The notes below the pieces were generated by a model. The model did no database searches, was not told where the DNA came from, and saw nothing but the letters and a program-made list of their open reading frames with translations. This document shows, one piece after another, positions 48,102-58,051 of a stretch of DNA of 64,000 nt. The stretch covers positions 744,001 through 808,000 of the forward strand of contig MU270022.1 in the NCBI GenBank assembly GCA_021432635.1, written 5' to 3'. Position 1 is the stretch's first letter, and each line of letters opens with the position of its first letter. The translations under genes and the position numbers were made by a program. The stretch comes from Thozetella sp. PMI_491 (taxonomy: Eukaryota > Ascomycota > Sordariomycetes > Chaetosphaeriales > Chaetosphaeriaceae).

Positions 48102-49726
48102 ATTTAGTGAACTGGACAAAGACGGTAGTTGAAACTGCAAAGCTGCGCGCACACCGAAGAGACCGAATGGAGCAGGACACGGCCTTATATAGTTCAATTG
48201 TAAATAGTCTTATCTATCTACCTAGCCCGATTATTTTAGGCCCCCCAATTCTTTGTTTGTGCCAGCCTACGGAGAATGGGGTAGAAGATAGACGTGTAGA
48301 CCAAGTTTCCCGATTGCACACGTTGGCTACCTTAGTTAAACTTAGAACAGCACTAGGATGTGATAAGAAGCAGCTGCAGCCGCAGCAACATTTGAAGCCA
48401 TGTAGCCATCTACTTGGCCTCAAATTTCCATATACACACCTCTAGATAAAGCATCTGTCGAAGAGCCGGTAAGCAGCATTTTCAGCCAGTCATGAGGAAG
48501 CAGTTGATATCCCCGTTGGTGGTCATATAGGTCGGCCTCTTTGTCGAAAAGGAGCTAAGATGCACATTTTTAGTTCTTCTGATAGCTAGATTCGCCAGTT
48601 GAAAACAAAAGAAAGAACTTGTAGATCTCAGCGATTGATGATAGGTTCATAGCCGGCGCTTAATACGCAGGACGAGGATCACCGCCCGCGCTAAGGAGTC
48701 CAGCTGCAAGGCCCCCACCTTCCTGGCGGAAAGGTTATGCATGCATCCAACACAGCTCTGCCCAGCCTCTTTTAGGGGGCCTATATGTTGGGGGCTTCTT
48801 TGGAACAGGTACCCTGCGTCGACACACAACTATATGGACCGTTCGTACGAAGCAGCCAATGACTCGGCACGATCAGACATCGCTCCAGTACCCCACCTCC
48901 CAACGAATATGCTAGTGCGACGGAATAGTAGTAACTAGCTGTTCATATATTCAAGGATAAATGCTCAGATTTTCAGCAAGATCTTGTCTTTATGGATGCC
49001 GCCCCCGACGAATGCAAGTGTGAATCGCATTCTATTGCTGGATTTAACCCACTCTGAATAGTACGTCGTCATTTACAGGAACGCGACACTGGGAGGTGAA
49101 CGAGGGAAGTGGCCTGGTAGATCGTAACTGTGGCCAACCGCGCCCTCGACCGTAAGCGGAGGTGGATCAATACGGCGGGCATATGTGGAGCGGCGGCAGG
49201 TGTGAGTAACCCAAAATTAGAGGCAATGATTGGCAGCGGCGACGATGATAGAATAATCATATACATTTCTTTCCCGCAGAGATTATGTGGGACGGCTTGA
49301 GACCTTCGAATGAGTCGTCGGACTTTCCCACTCGTCTTCGGCGTTACAGGATAGGTATTGCCACATTGGGGAGTGCGTGTGGTGCTATTCAGTGGCGTAG
49401 CACAGAAAGAGCCTGTAACCAAGGTAAGCTTCGGGTAGCTTGCCGCGGGCATGGCACCGCACAGAGCGTACTGCTAATGTGATTATGTGAACTTGCCCGC
49501 ACATGGCCTCAGCATTCTAAGGGCCTGATGGAGGAAGACCGCACGCAAAGTATCCCCGCCTCAGGCGAAAAGATGAACCGGGTGCTGGGTTTATAAATAG
49601 GGATCTGCACTTGTATATTTAACGCTTGCTCGATATCATCGAAATTTCGACCCATCGAGCTCTCTGCCACTTCTACACTTTCTACCGAATATCGTAACAT
49701 TCTGCTCTGTCTCGACATCCAGAAAC
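48102..49726. promoter_or_regulatory. Divergent interval, DUF3176 / metallo-beta-lactamase-fold gene
   Basis: About 1.6 kb, no supported gene or repeat. The right end has the probable leader of the hydrolase (TTTATAAATAG near 49591 is a plausible TATA-type element about 135 bp before the ATG). Confidence 0.45.
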
Positions 49727-50596
49727 ATGACGGCAGGGTTATCTCTACTGAGGGCTGACCTCTTCGCCACTCCCGCGCTGGCTGCCAACGCAACATTGCC
49801 GGACGGCTCTATTGGGTTATGGCAACCTACTGTCGTGACACTTGTCTCGGGGCAATCTGAGGCAGTACTAATCGACACGCTGTTCACCACTGACCAAGCC
49901 GCTGCTTTGGGCGACTGGATAGAAGAGACGATCCCCGGCAAACGGCTCACCACTATTTACATCACCCACGGCCATGGTGATCATTGGTTTAACGGGCCGT
50001 ACATGCAGAAGCGTTTCCCTGGCGTGGAGATTGTCTCGACAGCGCATTCGATCGACCACATGGCTACACAGCTCACGCCTGACCTTCGACAATTCTGGAA
50101 TGAACTATTTCCTGGTCAAATCGACGAAGACTCGTTCCAAATCCTCGCGAAGCCTCTGAAGGACAACAAGTTTACTATAGAGGGCCACCTCTTCGAGGCC
50201 GTCGATGTGGGGCATTCGGACACAGACGAGACGACGTTTCTGCACATTCCTGACTTGGATATGGTGGTCGCGGGAGATATTGTGTACAACGACGTGCACA
50301 TGTGGATGAGAGAGTCTACGCTGCAGAGTCAGCGCGACGCTTGGCTTCGTTCTCTCGACAAGATTGCGATTGAGAAGCCAGGCATCGTGGTTGGCTCTCA
50401 TCACAGACCAGGCGGCGTAGACGGTGCTTTCAACGTTGGAGCCTCCAAAGACTACATTTCAACGTACAGCAAGCTGGTGGCAGTGGCCGAAAATGCGGTG
50501 GATCTATACAATAAGGTCTTGGCCGCATACCCCAACAGGATAGGGAAGTTGGTCTTGTGGTTGGGCTGCCAAGCTATGTTTCCGTCCAGTGCCTAA
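49727..50596 (+). CDS. Metallo-beta-lactamase-fold hydrolase
   Basis: Single exon, 289 residues. The metal-binding motif is intact: THGHGDHW (His81, His83, Asp85, His86), with downstream candidates His in DVGHSDTDE, Asp in VAGDIVYND and His in GSHHRPGG, the expected two-zinc set. No clear signal peptide (a weak Ala-rich stretch at 12-22). In fungi this fold serves as thioesterase for carrier-bound products, lactonase or detoxifying hydrolase. Beside an A-T-C enzyme that has no release domain, a thioesterase-like or lactonase role is attractive but inferred. It lies 114 bp from the 3' end of the next gene, convergent. Confidence 0.9.
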   Translation: MTAGLSLLRADLFATPALAANATLPDGSIGLWQPTVVTLVSGQSEAVLIDTLFTTDQAAALGDWIEETIPGKRLTTIYITHGHGDHWFNGPYMQKRFPGVEIVSTAHSIDHMATQLTPDLRQFWNELFPGQIDEDSFQILAKPLKDNKFTIEGHLFEAVDVGHSDTDETTFLHIPDLDMVVAGDIVYNDVHMWMRESTLQSQRDAWLRSLDKIAIEKPGIVVGSHHRPGGVDGAFNVGASKDYISTYSKLVAVAENAVDLYNKVLAAYPNRIGKLVLWLGCQAMFPSSA

Positions 50597-50710
50597 TAGG
50601 CTGAGATCATGAGCGATAAATCCTCTCAGTTGACACCAAAATTGAGCAATCAATGAATTGGTGTCTGGAGATACATGCAGACTTTAGCAATGTTTATGCA
50701 GTCTTCACTA

Positions 50711-52414
50711 TCAATCACGAGCAGTTTTTAGCCGCACCCACAAGTCAGGCTTTGTCATGGAATGAAAGACCTTCATAGGCCTCATCCGACCATCCAAACC
50801 CCATACATCGTTCTTTTCTATATACTCCCCTCTATCGAGGCTGAGATCAAAGTTCCAGAGCAGATTTGCTGCAATCAGGCGCATCTCCATGTAAGCGAGG
50901 TTTTTCCCAATGCACACTCTCGGCCCTATCCCAAATGGTAGCGAAGCGCCAAGGCGATCATTCGAGAACTCCTCGCCCTCCCCGAGCCACCTCTCGGGGA
51001 GAAACAAGTCAGGTTCGTGGAAATTTAGGCGCGAATGCGTTGACGACCATGGTGAGACAGCTACTGTTGTTCCTGCAGGGAGGTAGTAGCCGTCGATAGT
51101 AGCGCCACCAGCGGGAACAATGCGTTGCTGGCTTGCTGGCGAGGGTGGAAAGAGACGTAACGCCTCATTCAGAGTGGCCTCGAGATACCGCAGATCTTTT
51201 ACTTTCTCCCACTTAATATTGTCTCCTTCTGAGAAAGCACCTCTAATTTCTCGAACCAGACGATCGTAAACATCAGGGTGCGTGCACACAAAGTAGGTCC
51301 AGCCAGTGAGGGCAGTTGCCGTCGTATCTGTCCCAGCACTGATGAATAACGCAATGTTGAGAATGATTTCCGTCTAGGACAGCGATTTCTTGGATTCGCT
51401 GTTGAGAATGTGATACATGAAGTCTGTGTGTTGTCGGTCCGGGTCCGCGAGTCGATTCATCGTTTTCTGGTGCGAATTGTTGAGATGAACAGTCCTCCAG
51501 GCGGCCGCTTTCGCAGGAACAAGGAGACGGGTGAGTAGGGACTCCAGGTATGTGCCGACGCCGGAGATGCGGCGTATGCCTTGCGTCCAGGTCGCGGCCA
51601 CGAAAACATTGATGACAGATGTCGACCATTCGGTGGAAGAGGCTTGCTCTAAGCAACCAAAAGGCTCGGCGAAGCATAGATCACCCATAATGTCGAACGC
51701 GAGGTAGGTGTCTATGTATGTTAGCCTTTAGGCCCGGCTCATGGGATCACGGTCGGTACAGGTAGAGCTTACACCAATCCGAGAAATTCACAGATCGATC
51801 TTCAGCTTCCATGGCGCTGAGAATGGTGATCAAATCACGAATTTGAACATGGATCAGACTTTCTAGGTGTAACAATGCGCTGTTCGTGAACAGGTATCCC
51901 AGCGCCCTGCGCTGGCGAGCGTGGTCCTTGTGTAGCGCCAGGCTTACGCCAGTCTGTCCGTCTACATTTCCAACAGCTCCGAGAAATATCGGACTCTTCT
52001 CCATGCTTGGCCCATTTTTCTTCGACTGTTGGTTAGCCCTGGCATACTTGTATCAAACGGGCTACCGACCTACCCGATGGCCATATATTTCCTCCCGAGC
52101 CTCTACGCTCACAAAGCCGACTTCGTTTGGAGATACTCTCACAACCGGTCCGTATTTCTCATGTAAAGACCTGTAGTATATGTGTTGATTGCCCGTCACC
52201 AATGCTAAAACTGCGGGTAGTTCTGATATGCTGTTTATCCATGGCCCGGGAACTGAACGCAGTGGGTGGAAGAACCGCCGATGAAGAATCTGGAGGAGCA
52301 ATCCGACTAGTATCTAGGTATGTTAAAACAGTCATCTTTGGATCTGACCGATTTACTTACAATGATGACTGCAATCGCGGTAAGCGAAGGCGTGGAAAGC
52401 ACATGACTCATCAT
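50711..52414 (-). pseudogene. Cytochrome P450 interrupted by one in-frame stop
   Basis: Four exons, 52414-52361, 52313-52074, 52025-51773, 51711-50711; total 1548 nt, 515 codons plus stop. N-terminal anchor (about 9-27), PGPW hinge, KYGPVVRVSPNEV, the I-helix SAGTDTTATAL, E-x-x-R in NEALRLFP, LPERWLG and the haem loop FGIGPRVCIGKNLAYME with Cys449 are all intact. Codon 295 is TAG (51376-51374), between KKSLS and TEIILNIALFISAGTDTT, where relatives have sense codons. No splice choice I can find removes it in frame. Everything else is undamaged. Either a very young pseudogene, a base-call error or a read-through product; truncation here removes the haem site, so it would be inactive. Divergent from the methyltransferase. 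Confidence 0.82.
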
Positions 52415-52960
52415 CGTCGCTCTCAGTTTAGGCGTATGGGATCAACGCAGCACATAGGAGCCGGTGTTTGTCTTGGTGTTTCCCTAACAAAGCTTCCAAG
52501 TGATGAAGTTGAACAGGGGGTATACCGAAGAGAAGCATCCGACTTCGGCCGGACGTCTGCTGAACTTTCGTCCCCGTGCTCGCTCCTCGTATGAGAACTC
52601 CATATCGCTAACACTAGCGGTTACAGCAGTCAGTGATCAACGTGCAGCCCAGTCGGCTTGCTCCATGTTCGGCTCTGAGGAATGGGTCATTATGCGGTGA
52701 TTGCGCGTCATGTGAGCCCGGGCGTCACATAGCAGATTTAATGCGCTCAAACTGCCTCGGAGTCTGAGCTAGCAGCTGCGGCAACCCGCCACCACGGGGT
52801 CGCATTCGCCAAGGCTTTTGATCCCGGCAGAATACCCCTTTCTACTGCCCCAATATACATCACGAAATATTCTATATGCACCAGGACATCTGGGCGCCAT
52901 CTGGCTAGCGACCTTGCAAATACCAGCACCATCGATTCGACGTCAGAAACCGGTGCAGCT
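52415..52960. promoter_or_regulatory. Shared divergent promoter, P450 / methyltransferase
   Basis: A 546-bp interval between divergent starts, suggesting joint control of the P450 and the methyltransferase. No factor site recognised. Confidence 0.4.
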
Positions 52961-53755
52961 ATGGCAGACACCAAAGAATTTGCCAGAGGTTACACTCTGC
53001 TCAATGACACCCAATACGATGCTGGCATGTTCCTTCTGCAGAGGTTAGGAGTTGGCCCTGGCATGCATGTGCTCGACGTCGGCTGTGGCCCCGGCAATCT
53101 CACTTCCCATATAGCAGAGATCGTCGGGAAACAAGGCAGGGTCATCGGCATTGACCCGAGTAATGAGCGTCTAGACCTTGCGCGCGAGAAGACAAGGTCG
53201 AATTTGTCCTTCTACGAGGGCAAGGCTGAGGATCTTTCGCGGTTCCCCACGGGAAGCTTCGACATTGTGTTCGTGAACTCTACTCTTCATTGGGTTCAGG
53301 ACCAAGCTACTGCAGTCGAGGAATTTGCCCGCGTCTTGAAGCCTGGAGGCCGCCTCGGAATCTCAGGTGGATCTGGGGACTACGTCGCCGCGCATGAAAA
53401 GATCAAGGCAGATGTGCTGGCGCGAGAGCCTTATCGGATCTATCCGGAAGAAGCGCCGCCCAAATTCTTAACCAGGGCCGAAATCGAAACTCTCCTCGGC
53501 GACGCTGGGTTCTCCGAAAGAACGATTGTCATCAACACGATCATCAAATCAGCCAAAGACGGGGACGCCATGATCGACTGGCTGGATACGAGCTCCTCTG
53601 GAAAGACATATGGCGGCATCCCTTTAGCTCTCCGGCCAAGGGCAAGAGAGGAGATGAAGAAGGAATGGGACAAGATCACCACGGAAGAGGGAATTCGCAT
53701 GGAAATGGAGCTTCTCGTCACTGTATCTAGTACAAAACTCAAGGGCTCACTGTAA
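52961..53755 (+). CDS. SAM-dependent class I methyltransferase
   Basis: Single exon, 264 residues. The Rossmann SAM-binding motif I is HVLDVGCGPGN (36-46), the acidic end of strand 2 is GIDPSNERL (Asp at about 65), followed by GKAEDLSRF, FDIVFVNSTLHWV and ARVLKPGGRLGISGG (motif III). The C-terminal part (about 150-264) is a helical substrate cap. It is a UbiE/COQ5-like small-molecule methyltransferase; the acceptor (O, N or C) cannot be read. It starts 546 bp from the P450 start on the other strand and is followed by an MFS gene and an opine-dehydrogenase-like gene, which fits a biosynthetic neighbourhood. Confidence 0.9.
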   Translation: MADTKEFARGYTLLNDTQYDAGMFLLQRLGVGPGMHVLDVGCGPGNLTSHIAEIVGKQGRVIGIDPSNERLDLAREKTRSNLSFYEGKAEDLSRFPTGSFDIVFVNSTLHWVQDQATAVEEFARVLKPGGRLGISGGSGDYVAAHEKIKADVLAREPYRIYPEEAPPKFLTRAEIETLLGDAGFSERTIVINTIIKSAKDGDAMIDWLDTSSSGKTYGGIPLALRPRAREEMKKEWDKITTEEGIRMEMELLVTVSSTKLKGSL

Positions 53756-54479
53756 TATCTCGAGATACTTAGACCTCTTGGGAAGGCCCTTAACCCGCAC
53801 TCAAAACTCGGATGAGCACTGTCTCTCCAGCTACATAAAAATCTACAGGCACAAATTTTCTTTCAGGGGCAAACCGTTCAGCTCACAGCTTCCTTCCAAT
53901 TTCAGTTTTAAGCAGTGTCGGTACGACTGTGAGACTCGAATGCAATGCCTACACCATTGATGTTTGCTCCCCCTAGTTTTCCAGCTGCCCCCCCTGTGAT
54001 GCCCCCGGCAAATAAAGTTTCCAGGGCCTGAGGGTATTGTACCCGCCGGCCCGTACCGCTAGTGTATCACGGCGTGTTAGAGAATGCGGGGTAGGCGCAT
54101 TAGGTAACTCTGAGCTATAATGAGCATGTTATTGCTGCGGCTCTGAATCAGTCAAGTGCCGATACTAACTTCGCATCCACCACAGATGTATCCCGAAGTA
54201 CCTCATTGGCAAGATAGCTTGGCATCTTGCCCGGCCGGCCCGTCTCCCCTCTAGGAAGCGCAAGTTAGTGCTGTCATGCTATAGTCTCTGCCGCATCTGG
54301 CGGAAGTATTCCTGCTATGACACCATCTGTCCTAGTGGTTACATTGTAGTGTTTACTGCATGTAATTCTTCCCACTCTTGAGTTTGAAGGATAGCTCCTT
54401 CTTCAATCGAGGAAGAATTTTCGTTGCCGGCTGTGTCAAGGCCTGCTCACCGGCTGCAAACCAGCTCAACCTAGAAAAG
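53756..54479. other. Intergenic, promoter of DHA1-type MFS
   Basis: About 720 bp without a supported gene. The MFS frame is open upstream to a TTG at 54378, but the first in-frame ATG is 54480. Confidence 0.45.
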
Positions 54480-56131
54480 ATGAAAGTGGGCATCGACGAG
54501 CTCTCTGAGGAGAAAGATGGAAGCTCCACGGTAGTTGCTTCTTCAGTATTGTTGTGTCCTAAAGACGAAATCGGGGACACATTGGCACAGCCCGCGCTTG
54601 GCAGTCAGTTTACTGTGTGGTGGAATGAACCGGAAGACCGAGATTCAGAAAATCCCATGAACTGGTCCTCCAAGTTGAAATGGGCCAATATTCTCATTAT
54701 CGCCACAATTAGTTTCCTTGTGTGAGTGGAAGGCCCAAAGAATTTCTAGTTTAGCGAGGACACGGTTTTAATTCTACTAGACCATTAGTATCATCTATGC
54801 TTGCTCCAGCTGTTCAGTTGGTCATGGACGATCTGAACACGACCTCGACGACATTTGCCACGTTTGTCGTTTCTATTTTTGTGCTTGGTTTTGCGTCTGG
54901 GCCCTTGATTCTAGCGCCACTGAGTGAGCTTTACGGCCGTGTTGTTGTTTACAACGTCACAAATGTGCTATTCTTGAGCTTCACTCTGCTTTGCGCCGTC
55001 GCAAGGAACGAATCGACACTCTTGGCGCTCCGCTTTCTGTCAGGTTTCGCAGGTGTAGCCACCATCACTATTGGATCTGGAACGATCGCGGATCTTATGC
55101 CTCGAGAGAAGAGAGGGAAAGCCGTGTCGATCTGGTCCGTGGGTACTATCCTTGGTCCCATGGTAGGACCCATCATCGGCGGGTATTTGGCCGAAGTTTC
55201 TGGCTGGAGAAGCATTTTCTGGGCGGTTTCGGTTCCCGTGAGTCGCTATTATCTTTGGAAAGTCCTTTACGGGAGAGCATCCACTAACCATGGTCAGATT
55301 GGCGTCGTGACCATCGTTGCATTTGCGGTCCTGAGGGAGACGTACCCTCCGGTGCTGTTAGAAAGAAAAGCAGCCAGACTGAGGAAAGAAACCGGCAATC
55401 CACTTTATCGATATAAGCAAGCTTCCGATGCTAATCCTCGGGAGGTTTTCAGAAGAAGTATCGTCCGACCTTCCAAGATGCTAATCTGCTATCCGATCGT
55501 GACGGTCATGTGCACTTACGTAGCTATCCTCTACGGCACCCTCTATCTACTATTTTCTACGTATTCGTTTGTTTTCAAAGAAGTCTATGGATTTTCAACA
55601 TTTACGGCTGGTCTTGTGTTCCTTCCTGGCGGCATCGGCACCTTGTTCGGAGTTGTCTATATGGCACATCTTAGCGACCAAACCATCAAACATCGTGCGG
55701 CCGCCGGAAAGACAATCACACCTGAGGATCGTCTCCCGATGATCATCACTTTACCTGGATCTTTAACCTTCCCACTCGGCTTGTTCATGTACGGGTGGAG
55801 CGTGGAAGGACACGTCCACTGGATTATCCCACTAATCGGAACGGCCATTACGGGCTTTGGTTCTATTCTGATCTTCATTGGCATTCAGACTTACCTGATC
55901 GATACCTTTGAACGATATGCTGCGAGTGTAATTGGTGCTAACGCGGTGCTAAGAGGTACTGCAGGTGCACTCATCCCGCTAGGCGGCCTCGGCTTATACC
56001 ACAGTATTGGGTGGGGATGGGGAAACAGCGCGTTGGCGTTTGCAGCGCTTGCATTTGCCCCTCTCCCTTGCATCTTTGGGACATATGGCGCCAAGATACG
56101 CGAGTGGAAGCCTTTCCATATTAAACTATAG
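54480..56131 (+). CDS. MFS multidrug transporter, DHA1 family
   Basis: Three exons, 54480-54721, 54781-55237, 55298-56131, 510 residues, twelve helices. Polar N-terminus ending DSENPMNWSSKLKW (the typical DPxNPxNW entry motif), LAPLSELYGRVVVYNVTN after helix 2, RFLSGFAGVATITIGSGTIADL with helix 4, and LGPMVGPIIGGYLAEVSGWRSIFW, the antiporter motif C region of the 12-helix drug:proton antiporters. The second intron (55238-55297) is 60 bp, free of stops and in frame, so the gene would also read through it. Likely an exporter of a small molecule made nearby, or a detoxifying pump. Lies 163 bp from the end of the convergent opine dehydrogenase gene. Confidence 0.92.
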
Positions 56132-56294
56132 AAGTTTTGCATCTACTTCTAGAACGATAGCAGTCTCCGTGGTATTTGACATCTCTAGGCACACAAAGAC
56201 CCGATTAAATGTGAATCAAGATATAGATTTATTTGTGAAGAACGCCTCTGGAATTACAAGCTTCTCACATCGTTAAACAAGCCAAACTCCCGAA

Positions 56295-57392
56295 TCACAA
56301 GCGACTTTGTATCATTTCCTCTTGTTCCGATCCGAACCTAGCCATAAGCTCAGCCCTGGAGATATCCTCGAGGTGCAGTCGCCGAAGGTTTCTCCCGGTC
56401 TTGATATAGTCGATCCCGGTTGCCATTTCAGCGAGGATGACGACGGCTTTGATGGGGGACGCGTCTACCCCGACCTTCTTGGCCAGACTATACCAACACA
56501 CTAGCAAGTCCGGGACGTCCTCCGAGATGTTTCGGTTATCAAGATCCGGTGGCGCCTTGAGTCTGTTGTGAGGCCCCGAGTTCCTCGCCAAATCCACGAA
56601 ATCCGTGAAACTATGGCCGTAGCACTCATTAGACACCTCTATTGTGCTCTTGAGGCGTAACCCAAATGCCTCTCCAATCTGTATGCGCACCCGATCCACC
56701 GCGGCCATGGCGTTGGCAACTGAGCGAGTTAGGCCATCCCGATACAGGAAGAAATCGCCAGCTGTGCTTTCAATGCGGCCGGCATTCATCAGCATCATGA
56801 GCGGATGAAACACGCCATTGATGTTCGACAAACAGACTTCAATGATGTTCCTACACCACTTGAGTCTCATGGGGAAGATCCCTTGGATTGTTTCGCGAGC
56901 CACCTGGTTGAGGTTGTTCTCAAGAGCGGCGATAGAGATAAGATGCTTTTTGCCGAGTACAACCAAGCCCCCTTCATCCATTCTGCATGCGTATGGCGAA
57001 AGGTTGGTTTCCATTATGCATCCGACTTCCATCTGAGTATCTTTGATCAGGGAGAACAAGTTACCCGGTACTGCGATAATGGTATGGCGGCGCAAGTTGA
57101 ACCTCTTGAGCTCCTCTAGCACAGTCTGCTGGCCGGTGGACGGTACGGTGAGGATGATGATATTCGAGAAGCGAACAGCCTCGCTCATGTCAGAAGTGAT
57201 GTGAATGTTCGCAAAGCCGTTGATGGCGCCGCTTGTCAGTAGGTAGCCTTTGTCCTTCACATCGTTGGCATGGCGGAGATGCGTCGGGTGCGAATACACC
57301 AATACACATCTGCCGTGGCTCTGGAGATCGGCAGCGAGCGCGAAACCCGCTGGTCCAGCACCAACGATAGACACACTTGGTTCTAATTCCAT
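56295..57392 (-). CDS. Opine (octopine/nopaline)-dehydrogenase-family enzyme
   Basis: Single exon, 365 residues, ATG at 57392. N-terminal Rossmann domain with SIVGAGPAGFALA (NAD(P) loop 10-16) and IIILTVPSTGQQTVLEEL, then the all-helical C-terminal domain of the octopine/nopaline dehydrogenase type: ICLSNINGVFHPLMMLMNAGRIEST-like pattern (seen here as CLSNINGVFHPLMML then NAGRIEST), with the conserved Asn and His thought to act in catalysis, and ECYGHSFTDFVDLA. The family couples the alpha-amino group of an amino acid to the keto group of an alpha-keto acid by NAD(P)H-dependent reductive condensation, giving an N-carboxyalkyl amino acid. Some members act on other keto or amino partners. The substrate cannot be deduced. 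No signal peptide. Confidence 0.87.
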   Translation of the reverse strand: MELEPSVSIVGAGPAGFALAADLQSHGRCVLVYSHPTHLRHANDVKDKGYLLTSGAINGFANIHITSDMSEAVRFSNIIILTVPSTGQQTVLEELKRFNLRRHTIIAVPGNLFSLIKDTQMEVGCIMETNLSPYACRMDEGGLVVLGKKHLISIAALENNLNQVARETIQGIFPMRLKWCRNIIEVCLSNINGVFHPLMMLMNAGRIESTAGDFFLYRDGLTRSVANAMAAVDRVRIQIGEAFGLRLKSTIEVSNECYGHSFTDFVDLARNSGPHNRLKAPPDLDNRNISEDVPDLLVCWYSLAKKVGVDASPIKAVVILAEMATGIDYIKTGRNLRRLHLEDISRAELMARFGSEQEEMIQSRL

Positions 57393-58051
57393 AATTGTGT
57401 GCGAGCTAGTCGCTGGATACTAAGTTGAATGTCGCCTGTCCTAGTCTAGTTTACCTTCACTTCTAAGCGGGATGATATAGTGGCATTAAAGAGAAAGGTA
57501 GGGAAACGGTAACTCCGGTCCGACATCGCATGCTTGAACCCACAATCTTGCTCTTGGGGGCCCGTGACACTATTTACTATACTTGAGATATATATAGGTC
57601 AATGCAGATCACAAGGGACCCTTGATCCAACACGGAGGGCAAGTACAACCATCTACCTGACTGGCGGCCGCAGCAGACTACTGTAGCTCAACTGCCGTGA
57701 AACGCTTCTAAGCCAAGTCTTACGGACCCCTGTGCGTTACTTTCTTGCAGATGAGCAAATTTTAATGAGTTGGAACTTACCCCAGGCACTAAGCCTAGTA
57801 ACCGAGTGGCGCACATCCCTCGCGAAACAGCCACATCGCTACCAGAGGAGGCTAGGAGTCTTCAGCAGGGTGGGACATGGAACTACGACGGGTCTTAGCC
57901 CAATACTCCCGAATTGGGGCATGCAGCGGTTGCCAGAACCACGTCCAGGAGGCCAGGACTGGCAGAACGCGCATGTTACTAGCTAACGCGCACTCGAATT
58001 ATAATATTTCTTAGATTATTTCGACATCAGAGCTTCGCTGACCCATGGTAT
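57393..58051. other. Intergenic, promoter of opine-dehydrogenase-like gene
   Basis: About 660 bp with the promoter of the gene starting at 57392 and the 3' flank of the reductase gene. Nothing else supported. Confidence 0.45.

Noticed and set aside
57531-57575. tRNA-like segment (CTTGAACCC on the minus sense)
   Set aside because: The rest of a tRNA cloverleaf, including an acceptor stem and anticodon arm, cannot be formed around it.
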